Below are positions 43,902 to 53,507 of a stretch of DNA of 64,000 nucleotides, one piece after another. The stretch lies in IMG/VR virus record IMGVR_UViG_3300013102_000002, positions 1-64,000 of that record. One strand, written 5' to 3'. Below the pieces are notes generated by a model. The model worked only from the letters and a program-made list of their open reading frames with translations, had not been told where the DNA came from and searched no databases. The position numbers and the translations under genes were made by a program. Origin of the DNA: a virus. Positions within the stretch are counted from its first letter, which is position 1, and every line of letters starts with the position of its first letter.

Positions 43902-44408
43902 TTAAACCGACCTCACCTCTGGATATATTTCATATCCTGAAAAGTAAGTGTTGTAACTGTATAGTCTAATGGGTTTATCTACATAAACAAGTCCTATTGA
44001 TTCGATGTCTGCTCCATGAATTTCCTTTAATATTTCCTGTATCATGATCAAAGGTCTCATACGACCCTCATCCATCAACCAAATTTGATTGCTTGAGATT
44101 ACCTGAATAGCAAAGCAAGTATTGGACATTACGAAGTTATTTGGTGAGAACTCTCTTATAAATATTCGAATCTCACTTTTTTCTTCATCTACAGATGATA
44201 AATTGAAAGGAGTGAAAGATATTCTTATTTGCTTTGGATCTGAATTATCATACAAGGAATTTATTTCTTCTTGTGTAAGATCTGGACTATACATTGCATC
44301 CTTGGTTGGATATTTTAAACATTTCATCAAAGTCTGATTCTGAGTCAATTTCATAAATATATTCTTGATTAGAACATCAGAGTTTTCCAAAGTGAAATAA
44401 TTATTCAT
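43902..44408 (-). CDS. structural-region hypothetical protein, 168 aa
   Basis: Start MNNYFTLENSDVLIKNIFMK at 44408 chosen for the AAAGGAG six bases before it. Alpha/beta with KQIRISFTPFNLSSVDEEKS and IESIGLVYVDKPIRLYSYNT. By order a tail terminator or neck protein. Stop codon adjoins the next gene's start. Confidence 0.65.
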   Translation of the reverse strand: MNNYFTLENSDVLIKNIFMKLTQNQTLMKCLKYPTKDAMYSPDLTQEEINSLYDNSDPKQIRISFTPFNLSSVDEEKSEIRIFIREFSPNNFVMSNTCFAIQVISSNQIWLMDEGRMRPLIMIQEILKEIHGADIESIGLVYVDKPIRLYSYNTYFSGYEIYPEVRSV

Positions 44409-44421
44409 TTCATTCTCCTTT

Positions 44422-45681
44422 CTAGTAGACACTCTTAATTTGAATTCTCTTATTTACAGAAAGTGATAATTCGCCGCACGTAGCAACCAATCTAACAAAA
44501 CTTGTAGTTTGTGGACTCAGATATTTTAACCCTTTAATGACACAAGAGTTTCCTGTTTGAGTGGTTATTTGTGCAAGGTCAGTAAATGAGTCTGAAGCAT
44601 CATTAACCAAACTCCATAAAACAGTCTTCGTGTTATCTGGTATAGAATTGTTATAAATAACTACGGAATACGATTGTGACTGAGTGACCTTACAAATATC
44701 AGCACCAGTGATTGCAATTGAATAATTATTTGTAATTACATTAGAAATAGACAACAGAATCGAAGTGTGTATGCTAGGATGATCTGTCAAAGATGCTGTT
44801 ATGGTGACTTCACCATCTGTCAACATTTCTACAACTCCAGACTCAGAAACAGTAGCGACTGCTTCATTAGAAGAGGAGTAAGTAATAGGTAGATTTGTTG
44901 AAACAACCGATCCGTTTTTCATGTCTTTAGCGTCAATACTTAACTGTAACGCATCTCCGACACTAGCAACGGCTGACTCTCCATTTAAAATCTTTATGGA
45001 ATAAGAGTGGATATTTTCATAATAATCAGCTATTCTTAAGTCCATATTATCAGTATCTTTATTATAAAACCCTTCTTCGAGCGTTAAATTAATTATCCCA
45101 TCAATCAAACGATCTACCGATGTTACCCTCCAACCTCGTCCATCAAGAATAAATCGCTTATCTTTTTCAATCTTTCTTGACCATTCATTATTCTGAATGG
45201 TGATATTTCTACGTTCGTTGGGCATAATAATTACTTTGCCATCAGTTATACCAAAATTAGTGGCGGAGTCTGATTTAAAGCAGAACCATGACTCTCTAAT
45301 ATCGCCATTTTCGTCTAGCCATTTAATTGACGAATAGCAACGAATCATTGTTCCTCTATCATACATATCTCCAAGTTGATGATCGTTTTGGACAGTGAGC
45401 CAATATTCGTTATTCCAGAAATATAAATATCCCACATTCACAGATTGACCAGGAATAGCAGTTACTATTTTTTGAGATTTAGTATCACTATCATCAGTAA
45501 TCCAAACATCTGATTGAGTAGAGGTGAGAGGAGAGAAGGGAGTCAAGAGTAAAATATTATAGTAAGAAGGGTTATTGTAAAAAGAACCAACAATCTTTGC
45601 TTTTGTAGAGTTAATTCGGATATCTCGTATACTGCTACCATAATCTTCGTTTCTTTGATTGAATATATCTATATAAGACAT
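44422..45681 (-). CDS. neck/stopper-like protein with Ig-like domain
   Basis: 419 residues. The first half (YGSSIRDIRINSTKAKIVGS, GDMYDRGTMIRCYSSIKWLD, DGRGWRVTSVDRLIDGIINL) has the pattern of head closure proteins. The second half from about residue 240 has a Big_2-type domain (PITYSSSNEAVATVSESGVV) and another beta domain. Hence both a neck and a tail-tube protein of this phage carry Ig-like modules. Confidence 0.7.
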   Translation of the reverse strand: MSYIDIFNQRNEDYGSSIRDIRINSTKAKIVGSFYNNPSYYNILLLTPFSPLTSTQSDVWITDDSDTKSQKIVTAIPGQSVNVGYLYFWNNEYWLTVQNDHQLGDMYDRGTMIRCYSSIKWLDENGDIRESWFCFKSDSATNFGITDGKVIIMPNERRNITIQNNEWSRKIEKDKRFILDGRGWRVTSVDRLIDGIINLTLEEGFYNKDTDNMDLRIADYYENIHSYSIKILNGESAVASVGDALQLSIDAKDMKNGSVVSTNLPITYSSSNEAVATVSESGVVEMLTDGEVTITASLTDHPSIHTSILLSISNVITNNYSIAITGADICKVTQSQSYSVVIYNNSIPDNTKTVLWSLVNDASDSFTDLAQITTQTGNSCVIKGLKYLSPQTTSFVRLVATCGELSLSVNKRIQIKSVY

Positions 45682-45705
45682 GCTTCACCACCTTTTTAGT
45701 GGTTG

Positions 45706-46131
45706 TTATTTCAATTTATCTGTGCCAAAGAAATTGTAAGTATAATCTACAATCATCTTCGATATCTCTTTTTTTCTATCCGTTCTAAGTACGAGCAACT
45801 TTTCCAAATGATTTGCTTGACTCGTCATTGCAAATTCCCTAGATGTCATTGCTTGCTCAATTAAACTGAGATTGACTATTTGAGAACTCAGATATTCAAC
45901 AACCATTAAATTACCCAATATCTGAACCTCATCTAAACTCAATTCAATATTAAAAGTCAAATTAGAATCATCGCGATCATTTAAATCCTGCAAACATCTT
46001 CTGAATTTTGGAATAGAATTAAGCAAGTATTGAAAAGATATTGCTTCTCGAACAGACGAGGCGTTGAATATTGGATCATTTATTTGAGATTGAAATACTG
46101 TGAAAATTTCAGTATAAACAGTTGGGGTCAT
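45706..46131 (-). CDS. head-tail adaptor-like protein, 141 aa
   Basis: Start MTPTVYTEIFTVFQSQINDP at 46131, AAGGGGTG upstream; a GTG three codons earlier overlaps this site. All-helical, with SIPKFRRCLQDLNDRDDSNL and KLLVLRTDRKKEISKMIVDY, as in adaptor proteins that bind beneath the portal. Packed between capsid and neck genes. Confidence 0.68.
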   Translation of the reverse strand: MTPTVYTEIFTVFQSQINDPIFNASSVREAISFQYLLNSIPKFRRCLQDLNDRDDSNLTFNIELSLDEVQILGNLMVVEYLSSQIVNLSLIEQAMTSREFAMTSQANHLEKLLVLRTDRKKEISKMIVDYTYNFFGTDKLK

Positions 46132-46143
46132 CAAAGACACCCC

Positions 46144-46659
46144 TTATCGTCTAGGATTTTCGATATCAATATCAGCGTTGAGTTTATCTTGAATCAAGTT
46201 GATGATATGGGTATCAGTCAGTTCTTTTGATTCATATTTTTCTCTGGCTTTTCCTAAAATGAGAGATTTAACTCCAGTTGTTGCATTATCAAGAATGACA
46301 CTTAATTCTTCGACCGATTTTTGTAACATCAAATCAATTTCATCTGGAAGAATAGAATTTTTATAATGTGCATCAATCTTAAGATGTGAAATAACGTCAA
46401 GTTGATCTTCAGGAAAAATGATCCAATTCTCTTTAAAGAATACTGACTGCTGTGCTTTCATTTCTTTCAGTTCTTTAATAGTAAGTTCTTGTTCGTCCCC
46501 TTGTGCTCCCCACTCTCTGATAACATTTGAGGTAGATTTATAATACAAGAGACCCTTACAATTGCTGAGGACGGTTACGTTTGTGTCATCTGTAATTTTT
46601 CTAACTACTTTCTTTTTTGTTGCAACCTCAGTTGTCGCTTCAATATTTTTTTCAGCCAT
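46144..46659 (-). CDS. head-region hypothetical protein, 171 aa
   Basis: Lysine-rich start MAEKNIEATTEVATKKKVVR, then a small beta part TVLSNCKGLLYYKSTSNVIR and helices LMLQKSVEELSVILDNATTG. Behind the major capsid gene, so probably a head protein (decoration or completion). Preceded by a hairpin and an AATAAATATA element. Confidence 0.65.
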   Translation of the reverse strand: MAEKNIEATTEVATKKKVVRKITDDTNVTVLSNCKGLLYYKSTSNVIREWGAQGDEQELTIKELKEMKAQQSVFFKENWIIFPEDQLDVISHLKIDAHYKNSILPDEIDLMLQKSVEELSVILDNATTGVKSLILGKAREKYESKELTDTHIINLIQDKLNADIDIENPRR

Positions 46660-46684
46660 TTTTACTCTCCCTTTTTACATTATT

Positions 46685-46716
46685 TTTAGGAGAGATTATA
46701 AAAACTCTCTCCTAAA
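46685..46716. other. 10-bp hairpin behind the major capsid gene
   Basis: TTTAGGAGAG pairs with CTCTCCTAAA. No T run follows leftward; it may stabilise the capsid mRNA end or tune readthrough into the next gene. Confidence 0.55.
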
Positions 46717-46723
46717 TTGTTTT

Positions 46724-46736
46724 TATATATTTATTA
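46724..46736 (-). promoter_or_regulatory. AATAAATATA element at the capsid gene end
   Basis: On the minus strand TAATAAATATATA, overlapping the stop codon of the capsid gene and upstream of the gene at 46659. Confidence 0.6.
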
Positions 46737-47726
46737 CGAAGGAATGTATACACCATATTTAGTTGAAGTCAGTACAGATACACCATATTTCTTCTTGAAT
46801 GTGTATTCTACGCTATCATCAGCATTAGCATTGTTGTCGTTCGAAGATTGAACGATTTCCGGTTCTCCTTCAAGTACAAGTTTAACAATCTTTTCTTCAG
46901 TAGTTGGAAGAACCAACAGGAAGTTGCCAATTGCAAAAGTATCAGTACCAGGAATATGGGATTGTTTAAGTTCGTAGAAATTACGACCATCTACAACTTT
47001 GAAGAATCCGTCTTTATTACGATCAGCAACAACCTGACCGTTATAGGCAACATAAGAAGGAACGGCCTTCTGCAAGCTCAGTTTTTGACCAACAACCATA
47101 GCTTCGCGTTGGGTAGCTGCTTCAACATGCATCATCAGAGTGTTGAACTGAGTCAGATCCCAAGTTCCTGTATATGTATAAGGAGCAGAAAGAGCGCTAT
47201 AGCCAGTAACGATTGCTGCACCAATATCTGCACCAATTTGAGCATTAAAAGAAGCTTGAACTTTAGAGATCAGTTTAGCCCAATCCACTTTACCGGAAAG
47301 GAAACGTTCCAATTCTTCATAAATCTTAATCCCTTTGTACGCAGTAGGCACAGTATTGCCAGTGCGTTCCAGTCTCTGACGGCGAAGTGCATTAGTGCCA
47401 GAAGCAATTGTTGCTACGTTAAACAAGTGATAATCATCTACCATAAATACGGGACGATCTCCGTGAGCCACATTGCGGTAGTCTACGAAATCAGCAAATT
47501 GGTCTTCAATACCTTCAGTAATCAAAACATCAAGAATGTCTTCCATTACAGTAAACAATTTATGTCCGTTTGCTCGGAACGCACGTTTCATATTTTTTTC
47601 TTCACCTAGAATTTCAGTGAAGATTGCACGAAGAGATTCTTCTGCCTCGGATTTAGAGAAATTGCCCAGTTGTCCTTTTGCCAAGTCGATCCCAAGATCA
47701 ACAATTTTATTTCTATCAGTAGTCAT
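46734..47726 (-). CDS. major capsid protein
   Basis: 330 residues from the ATG at 47726, AAGGAGG eleven bases upstream; a longer frame begins 14 codons earlier without a site. HK97-like pattern: N-arm helices (SKSEAEESLRAIFTEILGEE), then GHKLFTVMEDILDVLITEGI and DDYHLFNVATIASGTNALRR, a domain ending YELKQSHIPGTDTFAIGNFL and a late beta part KKYGVSVLTSTKYGVYIPS. It follows protease/scaffold and decoration genes, the standard head order. High expression is expected. Confidence 0.85.
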   Translation of the reverse strand: MTTDRNKIVDLGIDLAKGQLGNFSKSEAEESLRAIFTEILGEEKNMKRAFRANGHKLFTVMEDILDVLITEGIEDQFADFVDYRNVAHGDRPVFMVDDYHLFNVATIASGTNALRRQRLERTGNTVPTAYKGIKIYEELERFLSGKVDWAKLISKVQASFNAQIGADIGAAIVTGYSALSAPYTYTGTWDLTQFNTLMMHVEAATQREAMVVGQKLSLQKAVPSYVAYNGQVVADRNKDGFFKVVDGRNFYELKQSHIPGTDTFAIGNFLLVLPTTEEKIVKLVLEGEPEIVQSSNDNNANADDSVEYTFKKKYGVSVLTSTKYGVYIPS

Positions 47727-47757
47727 CTTAAATATATCCTCCTTAGTATGTTGAAAA

Positions 47758-48249
47758 TTAGTTTGCAAGTACTTCGATTACAGATGCTGCTTGACCATAA
47801 ATGGTTGTTTTTTCGATAACTTTACCGATAAATTTAGTAGTCGTAGGAAGCGAAGCGGAGATTGCAAGCAGCGAGGAAGCATTTGCTGGCATTACATATT
47901 GACCAACAACGGTAGTTCCTGTGATCATGATGTCTGTAATGGTAATCAAATCACCATTTTTAGTTTTAATTCCGCGACCTGGGGCACCACTTGGAGTAAA
48001 ATAGTCGAGCAATGTTTGACCAGCCAGATAAACTACTTCTGGACTTGCTGCGATATACAAAGACTTACCTGCAAGCGTTGCTGTTACTGGTTGGACTGGT
48101 GTAAATAGTTCGCGTTCACCAGTCACCAAATCTTCTGCGAAAAATACTGAACCATTCTGTGTATCTGCTGTTGCCTTAAAAGAAATCAAACCATTGCCTG
48201 TTTTTACTGCGTCAACCTTATCTAGACGAACTGCGCCTTGTACCGCCAT
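47758..48249 (-). CDS. capsid decoration or head-stabilising protein
   Basis: 163 residues, beta-rich: MAVQGAVRLDKVDAVKTGNG, SLYIAASPEVVYLAGQTLLD and TTKFIGKVIEKTTIYGQAAS. Position directly before the major capsid gene fits head-fibre or decoration proteins. TAGGAGG ribosome binding site; the leader carries ATACAAATATTA, a distant form of the repeated element. Confidence 0.72.
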   Translation of the reverse strand: MAVQGAVRLDKVDAVKTGNGLISFKATADTQNGSVFFAEDLVTGERELFTPVQPVTATLAGKSLYIAASPEVVYLAGQTLLDYFTPSGAPGRGIKTKNGDLITITDIMITGTTVVGQYVMPANASSLLAISASLPTTTKFIGKVIEKTTIYGQAASVIEVLAN

Positions 48250-48290
48250 TTTTAAGTCCTCCTAATATTTGTATGTTTTTTTGAAATACA

Positions 48291-48316
48291 AAAAAGCGCG
48301 AGATCATTTCCCGCAC
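48291..48316 (-). terminator. terminator between protease/scaffold and capsid genes
   Basis: On the minus strand GCGGGA pairs with TCTCGC, followed by GCTTTTTTG. The capsid genes behind it therefore probably have their own promoter. Confidence 0.7.
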
Positions 48317-48373
48317 CAATGATAAAAATATATAATATAATTTGATACGTTTCACAACGAACAAACTAATAAA

Positions 48374-50071
48374 TTAATCTACTTCTTTTTTAATAATGAT
48401 GTCTGCATATGATTTGTCCGAGACTGTCTTGGTCTGAGAATTGTCAACAATAGAATAGCGAATCGGTTTTTCTGCTTCTTCAGTTTTGCTGAAGTTTTGA
48501 GTAGGAACTTTTCTAGTTTTTCTACCAAGAATCACACAAAGTTTATCTTCAATTTCTTGAAGTGAAAAATTAGCGCTATCTTCCTTAACTATTGAAATCT
48601 CTTCTTCAGTTAAAGACGTAGAGAAAGATTCGAATAATTCTGCTTCTGCCTTTTCGCGTTCGATTTGAGTCTTCTTAGCCAATTCTCCATCTGTTGCTTG
48701 AAACTTCAGTTCCAGATCAGAATACTTAGCCTGTAGATTTTCAATGTTTATATTCAATTCTGCGATAGTTCTCTGTTTATCTTCTTCGAATTTCTTGGTG
48801 AGCTGCTTTTCTTTTGCATTAATCATGAAATCTGATTTTGATTTTGAAATTCCATCTAGAGCAGAATACATGCTATCAATATCTTCATTCATATCCATTG
48901 CCATTGGTACAAAATCGGACTTATATCTAACAATGGAAGAGGTATTGATTTCTACAGCATCACCCACCATAGTAAATGGAGCACCAACCATATAACACTC
49001 TTTACAATCCCAAGCAATAACAATATTTTCTACGGTCTTATTATCAATATAGGAATATCTAGGGTATGTATAAACTTCATCCCAATATACTTCTGTTAGG
49101 GTTTCGATTTCACACAGTTTTCTGTAAAGTTCGTTCTCTAATTGCTCAGATGTTAAAGAAAAATCTTCTTTGTTATTGATATCATTATCCTTCTCAAACA
49201 TTTCCTGAATTTTTGCTTCTAGGTCTTCAATAGAGAATTCAGAATAAACAATTTCTTTTATAATAAGATCTGCCTCAGTTAAACTATATTTTTGCAATAG
49301 TGATAAAATATCTTCTGGCACTTTCCTAAAACCTCCTTCTTTTAAATCTTCTGCAACATTACTTTCTAAATGTTGCATGTTTTTCAGCGAAAAATTAAGT
49401 TGTTTTAACATCTCAAAGAATGAATCTTCGAATGAAGATGTAGAATATTGTTCTAATTGAGCCATTGGAAAACAAGGGGTAACAGTGCTTCCTAATGCAG
49501 CAACGGCTTCAAATGTAAATGAATTTATTTTATAGCAACCAGCATCCTTGGAGTATCCACCCTTAATATTGTTGATCTCCATTGAAACCTTTGGCTCTAT
49601 TCCTTTACTCATCCATTCTTGAATTTTCTGTGTAGCTTCATATCTTTTCCATAAAAAAACGTTATCAACAACGACATAGGTTTTAATATCTGGAGATTTT
49701 TCCGATCCTTCGTTTACTTCTTCAAAAGAAACATTCGCATCAGAACCAATAACTCCAATAGGATAAGTGTCATTCTTGATTGTTAGGTTTCCATCTTTGT
49801 CGGTTGTTAAATATGGATTGTGTCCTTCTAAATCACCATCTGAACCGTAGATGTCTTCATCTTCTGTATATTTAGCAACAATAGGTTTATTAAAGATGGT
49901 AGGTTTAGCAATTTCAAATGCTTCTTTTGTAATGCTAGAACCATTCCGATTGTCTCCAAAGGCAAATACTTTCATTTTAACCTGAAGAAACGAGTCATCA
50001 AAGTTCTTGATATTTTCAAAACTTGCCTTCAAAGAAAGTTTTTTTTCGTCTATCAGTTTACTCACCTCCAA
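48374..50071 (-). CDS. prohead protease fused to scaffold-like coiled coil
   Basis: 565 residues. First third: VKMKVFAFGDNRNGSSITKE, IFNKPIVAKYTEDED, then IGVIGSDANVSFEEV and GIEPKVSMEINNIKG resemble capsid maturation proteases (His and Ser in the usual order). The rest holds a long coiled coil (KKFEEDKQRTIAELNINIEN and following), as in internal scaffolds. The fusion would be cut after assembly. Start is odd: TTG at 50071 has no site; a perfect GGAGGTGA lies inside the frame and points to a CTG codon at 50056. Between portal and capsid genes, as expected. Confidence 0.75.
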   Translation of the reverse strand: MEVSKLIDEKKLSLKASFENIKNFDDSFLQVKMKVFAFGDNRNGSSITKEAFEIAKPTIFNKPIVAKYTEDEDIYGSDGDLEGHNPYLTTDKDGNLTIKNDTYPIGVIGSDANVSFEEVNEGSEKSPDIKTYVVVDNVFLWKRYEATQKIQEWMSKGIEPKVSMEINNIKGGYSKDAGCYKINSFTFEAVAALGSTVTPCFPMAQLEQYSTSSFEDSFFEMLKQLNFSLKNMQHLESNVAEDLKEGGFRKVPEDILSLLQKYSLTEADLIIKEIVYSEFSIEDLEAKIQEMFEKDNDINNKEDFSLTSEQLENELYRKLCEIETLTEVYWDEVYTYPRYSYIDNKTVENIVIAWDCKECYMVGAPFTMVGDAVEINTSSIVRYKSDFVPMAMDMNEDIDSMYSALDGISKSKSDFMINAKEKQLTKKFEEDKQRTIAELNINIENLQAKYSDLELKFQATDGELAKKTQIEREKAEAELFESFSTSLTEEEISIVKEDSANFSLQEIEDKLCVILGRKTRKVPTQNFSKTEEAEKPIRYSIVDNSQTKTVSDKSYADIIIKKEVD

Positions 50072-50092
50072 TCAAGACGATATAAAATGCTG

Positions 50093-51613
50093 CTACTTTC
50101 TCGTTTCAGGATTATTGCTATCATTTTCAATAGTTTTTTCTCCTGCTTCAGATAAAGGTTTCTTACTCTTTGGTCTTCCGTTTTCATCTCCTGCAATAGT
50201 ATGAGCAGACTGTAAAGGAATCCACTTTTCTTGAAGATTTAGTATCTCATTTTCCAAGAATGCATTTGCATATCCACTAGAAGCTTTTCCGCCAAGTGCT
50301 GCGTTAATAACCATTTTATTAGGTATCCCACTATTTGCAGCGGCGGACTGAGAAGTTATAAATTCATCTATATTAAACACAGATGTTTTTAACATTCTGA
50401 CTCTAAAATTTGAGTAAGCAGGGAATTGACCAAGATATTTATTGATCCATCTTTCTATTTGGTTCAGCATCAAAAAAGCCTTTGCTTCATCTGCTTGCAG
50501 CGCCTTAGATAATGAGGCAGATGTGGATTTGTCGTTACTGCTGAATAGTAACTGAGACACCCCCGCATCAGACCAGTATTGAGCGGTTGCCTCACTTACC
50601 TTATTTCTATCAATGGAGTCTTTTTCAAATGTAATATCCGAAACGTCCATTGGAGATGTGATAATAGCAACTTGTTTTGGTAGGTTTGATTGAATATTTT
50701 CATGAAATTGAGCCGCAACATCTGCTGTAATAAGAAACTTATTTTCTTCACTATTCTTATCGTCAATAGGTATTTTTTGAAATAGTAATTTAGAGTTTCC
50801 CAATTCGGCTTCAGCCTTTTCCAGCGCTTTGAAATCAGCAATATTCAATGCTGCCTCAAATGTTCCAACAAAGGGGGGAAGGAAGTTCCAATTCGTTTCA
50901 TCATGCTTTATACATATAACATTGGTTGGTTCCAGTTCATACCAAAAGAAAGAGCTTCTTCTTTTAATATCACCTTTTACTCTGTCGTAAGCATCTCTAA
51001 ATTCTTGAGGATACATTCTCAATCTCTCTGGATACACAAAGAAATAAGTTAAATTAAAACTCAAGAAGTACAAACCATCTTCAACATATGTAATTTTTGT
51101 ATAATCATTATCAAGTTGTTGAAAGAAAAAACTTTCTTTGTTTTGGTGAACATATCCACAATAAACACCTTCGCGCCAAACAACTTGTAAAACTTTTGAA
51201 AACTCATGTTTAATATTCATCAACTCAACTTGATTGACGGTATTATAGTATTGATTCTCAAATGATTTTTTATTAACCTTTTTTGGGTTGAAATTTTTAG
51301 GCTCAACTATATGGTCTAAAGTTGTGAGCGAAGAGAAATGATCACAGGAAAGTCTATATTGAGAAGAAACGTTATATAAATATTTACTTATTCTTCTGAG
51401 TTGCTTTTGATTAGCATCAATCTCTGGTGCTTGCAAATATTTACGCAAATCTTCTCTCTTAAATGTTCCAATTAATTGCTCTTTTAAGCGATACGGATAA
51501 GTCTCTAAGTTAATTAATTCTAACTTTTGAAAGTGAGCATGAAGTTTTTTAGCATATTGTTCTTTTAATTCTTCTTCCGTATACTCTGGAGAAGATTTAT
51601 TTTCATTAACCAT
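50093..51613 (-). CDS. portal protein
   Basis: 506 residues. N-terminal helices KKLHAHFQKLELINLETYPY and FKREDLRKYLQAPEID, then a core with SQYRLSCDHFSSLTTLDHIV and the wing part YFVYPERLRMYPQEFRDAYD. C-terminal FSSNDKSTSASLSKALQADE and INKYLGQFPAYSNFRVRMLK are typical of portals. The basic tail NGRPKSKKPLSEAGEK is flexible. GGAGGTGAATAA before the ATG. Follows the large terminase gene. Confidence 0.88.
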   Translation of the reverse strand: MVNENKSSPEYTEEELKEQYAKKLHAHFQKLELINLETYPYRLKEQLIGTFKREDLRKYLQAPEIDANQKQLRRISKYLYNVSSQYRLSCDHFSSLTTLDHIVEPKNFNPKKVNKKSFENQYYNTVNQVELMNIKHEFSKVLQVVWREGVYCGYVHQNKESFFFQQLDNDYTKITYVEDGLYFLSFNLTYFFVYPERLRMYPQEFRDAYDRVKGDIKRRSSFFWYELEPTNVICIKHDETNWNFLPPFVGTFEAALNIADFKALEKAEAELGNSKLLFQKIPIDDKNSEENKFLITADVAAQFHENIQSNLPKQVAIITSPMDVSDITFEKDSIDRNKVSEATAQYWSDAGVSQLLFSSNDKSTSASLSKALQADEAKAFLMLNQIERWINKYLGQFPAYSNFRVRMLKTSVFNIDEFITSQSAAANSGIPNKMVINAALGGKASSGYANAFLENEILNLQEKWIPLQSAHTIAGDENGRPKSKKPLSEAGEKTIENDSNNPETRK

Positions 51614-51665
51614 TTATTCACCTCCAATGCTTATATGGTTTGAGGGGAGAGGATGGAGCAGGGGA

Positions 51666-53507
51666 TTAATAAACTGTTGCCTTGCGCATAAAGAAGAAAT
51701 CCATAGGATTAGATGTGGTTCGTTTCTTCTTAGTAATGCTTTCTCTTCTCAGTTCATAAAGGAAATGAGCAAGGAGTAGCAGCGTATAGAATCTATCGTC
51801 ACCAATCTTATTCTCTTTATCTTTTGGTAAATCATAAGAGACATTATTATTTCCCGATTTAAATCTATGAATGCTAACGGTCTCTTCCTTCATAAGATCA
51901 ATATTGATAAGAGCTATTTCTTCTTCCATTGTCAGATGACGCTCTTTAATATTTCTTTCCTTGTCATCATCAATAATAAGATTGGCGTATCCTTTGCCGT
52001 CATACTCTTTAGTAAATTTAATTAGATCGAGTTCCATTAGTTCTTTTAGTTGTTCGACCATCTGCACCTTATATTTTTTAGGAGAAATCAGCCGCAACTT
52101 ATTTACTGCCGTGGGATATCTAGAAGAAACATTCTTATATTCATCATGTGAAGAATCAATTAACCCTTTGTGTTTAACTCCTTTGGAATCAGTCCATTCG
52201 TCCAACAAATTATCGGCGAATGCGTTAATCCCGCCACCACCAGCACCAGAGTCAAAAAGAACGCCTAAAATATTCTCATAGTCTGGAGCCTTCCCGTTAT
52301 AGTTCAACAGCATTTCCTTAAAATAAGCTATTTGATCTGGTGTCATCATTGGAGTACGTTTTTTCTTAGACAAATCAGAAAAACTAACACTATTTACAAT
52401 CTCACCGTAGTATCCAATATTTGGGTCTTCAACAATCCTCATTACAGAACAAATCGAATTATCATAACTTCTTGCGGGGTCAAACGCAAAAATAAACTTA
52501 TCACCTGTATTATCATTAGACATGATTGGTAATTGATTAATAGAGTTTCGAGTAATTATACCTCTCTTAATAACCTGAGCTTCGCCACCATCGGTTGTAA
52601 AGCGGTTATAATACTCTCTAAGGGCTTTTTCTCGATTGGTCTTCATTGCATTGTCAACTTGCTCTTTCTTAAGCAGAGGAGGATGTTTTTCTCCATCCAT
52701 CAGAGGATCTAGAGGAATGTCACAGGGGATATCTGCAACAAAATATCTGTCATCGCCCATAATCATCTTTTTGGAAAATTCCCTGTATCTTTTGAAGAAG
52801 ATGGTATCGACATCGCTTGCAGAGGAAGCGTAGATTAGCTGAGTAGGATTCTTTTTTCTTTGTGAATCTAGATTAAAACCAGAGTCAGTAGAGGTTGCAA
52901 AGTTACTATCTTGGGTTGCAAATGCTTCAGAGATCATAACAATTTCATCACTTGAAAATCCTGCTTCATCAAAAAATACTGCCGTAGCACGTTTTGAACG
53001 GTTATTGTCGGGGTTCCCGTTAAGTGTGAATATCTCACTGCCATTATAAGAAAGAGTATGAAAGCTTGCCGGATTATGTGTGAATCCGTCCTGGTTAGCA
53101 GGGCTAGTTACGACTTCATTTCTAAAAATATCTTTAAGTGATTTCGTTGATTCAATTCTTTGTTTTGCTATTTTCTCGATCTTCAAAAATGTTTCTTGTG
53201 ATTGGCTACCAACGCTTGAAATTATGTATATTTGCTGATTCTCAAATAAGAGAAATTTTAATATCATAAATATTGCACCAATGAAACTTTTCCCGAAATT
53301 CCGCGAACAGCACCATACTACATATGGTTTAGTCCATGATTCATTCAAAACATATTTTTGAGAGTCCAGTAACTTAATCCCAAGTATTTGCTCACAAGCG
53401 ATAACAGGATTTCTTCTCCAAAACTTTATAATCTCTGCATTTTTTTCATAAAGTTCGATTTTTCTATGAGATAATAACTCTTTTGATCGTTTACGCATTG
53501 GTTTCAC
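51666..53507 (-). CDS. terL: terminase large subunit
   Basis: 613 residues. ATPase part: CCSRNFGKSFIGAIFMI (Walker A variant, about residues 67-75), AVFFDEAGFSSDEI (Walker B and catalytic glutamate, about 178-186). Nuclease part: FIFAFDPARSYDNS, ILGVLFDSGAGGGG and IGDDRFYTLLLLAHF hold the acidic metal ligands. Drives genome packaging through the portal. The reading frame overlaps the previous gene by 17 bases; GTG at 53507 or ATG at 53498 are both possible. Confidence 0.95.
   Translation of the reverse strand: MKPMRKRSKELLSHRKIELYEKNAEIIKFWRRNPVIACEQILGIKLLDSQKYVLNESWTKPYVVWCCSRNFGKSFIGAIFMILKFLLFENQQIYIISSVGSQSQETFLKIEKIAKQRIESTKSLKDIFRNEVVTSPANQDGFTHNPASFHTLSYNGSEIFTLNGNPDNNRSKRATAVFFDEAGFSSDEIVMISEAFATQDSNFATSTDSGFNLDSQRKKNPTQLIYASSASDVDTIFFKRYREFSKKMIMGDDRYFVADIPCDIPLDPLMDGEKHPPLLKKEQVDNAMKTNREKALREYYNRFTTDGGEAQVIKRGIITRNSINQLPIMSNDNTGDKFIFAFDPARSYDNSICSVMRIVEDPNIGYYGEIVNSVSFSDLSKKKRTPMMTPDQIAYFKEMLLNYNGKAPDYENILGVLFDSGAGGGGINAFADNLLDEWTDSKGVKHKGLIDSSHDEYKNVSSRYPTAVNKLRLISPKKYKVQMVEQLKELMELDLIKFTKEYDGKGYANLIIDDDKERNIKERHLTMEEEIALINIDLMKEETVSIHRFKSGNNNVSYDLPKDKENKIGDDRFYTLLLLAHFLYELRRESITKKKRTTSNPMDFFFMRKATVY

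Noticed and set aside
46848-47609. Rightward 253-aa frame opposite the major capsid gene
   Set aside because: Long open antisense frame, but without start signals and with a composition typical of antisense to a well-used coding frame.
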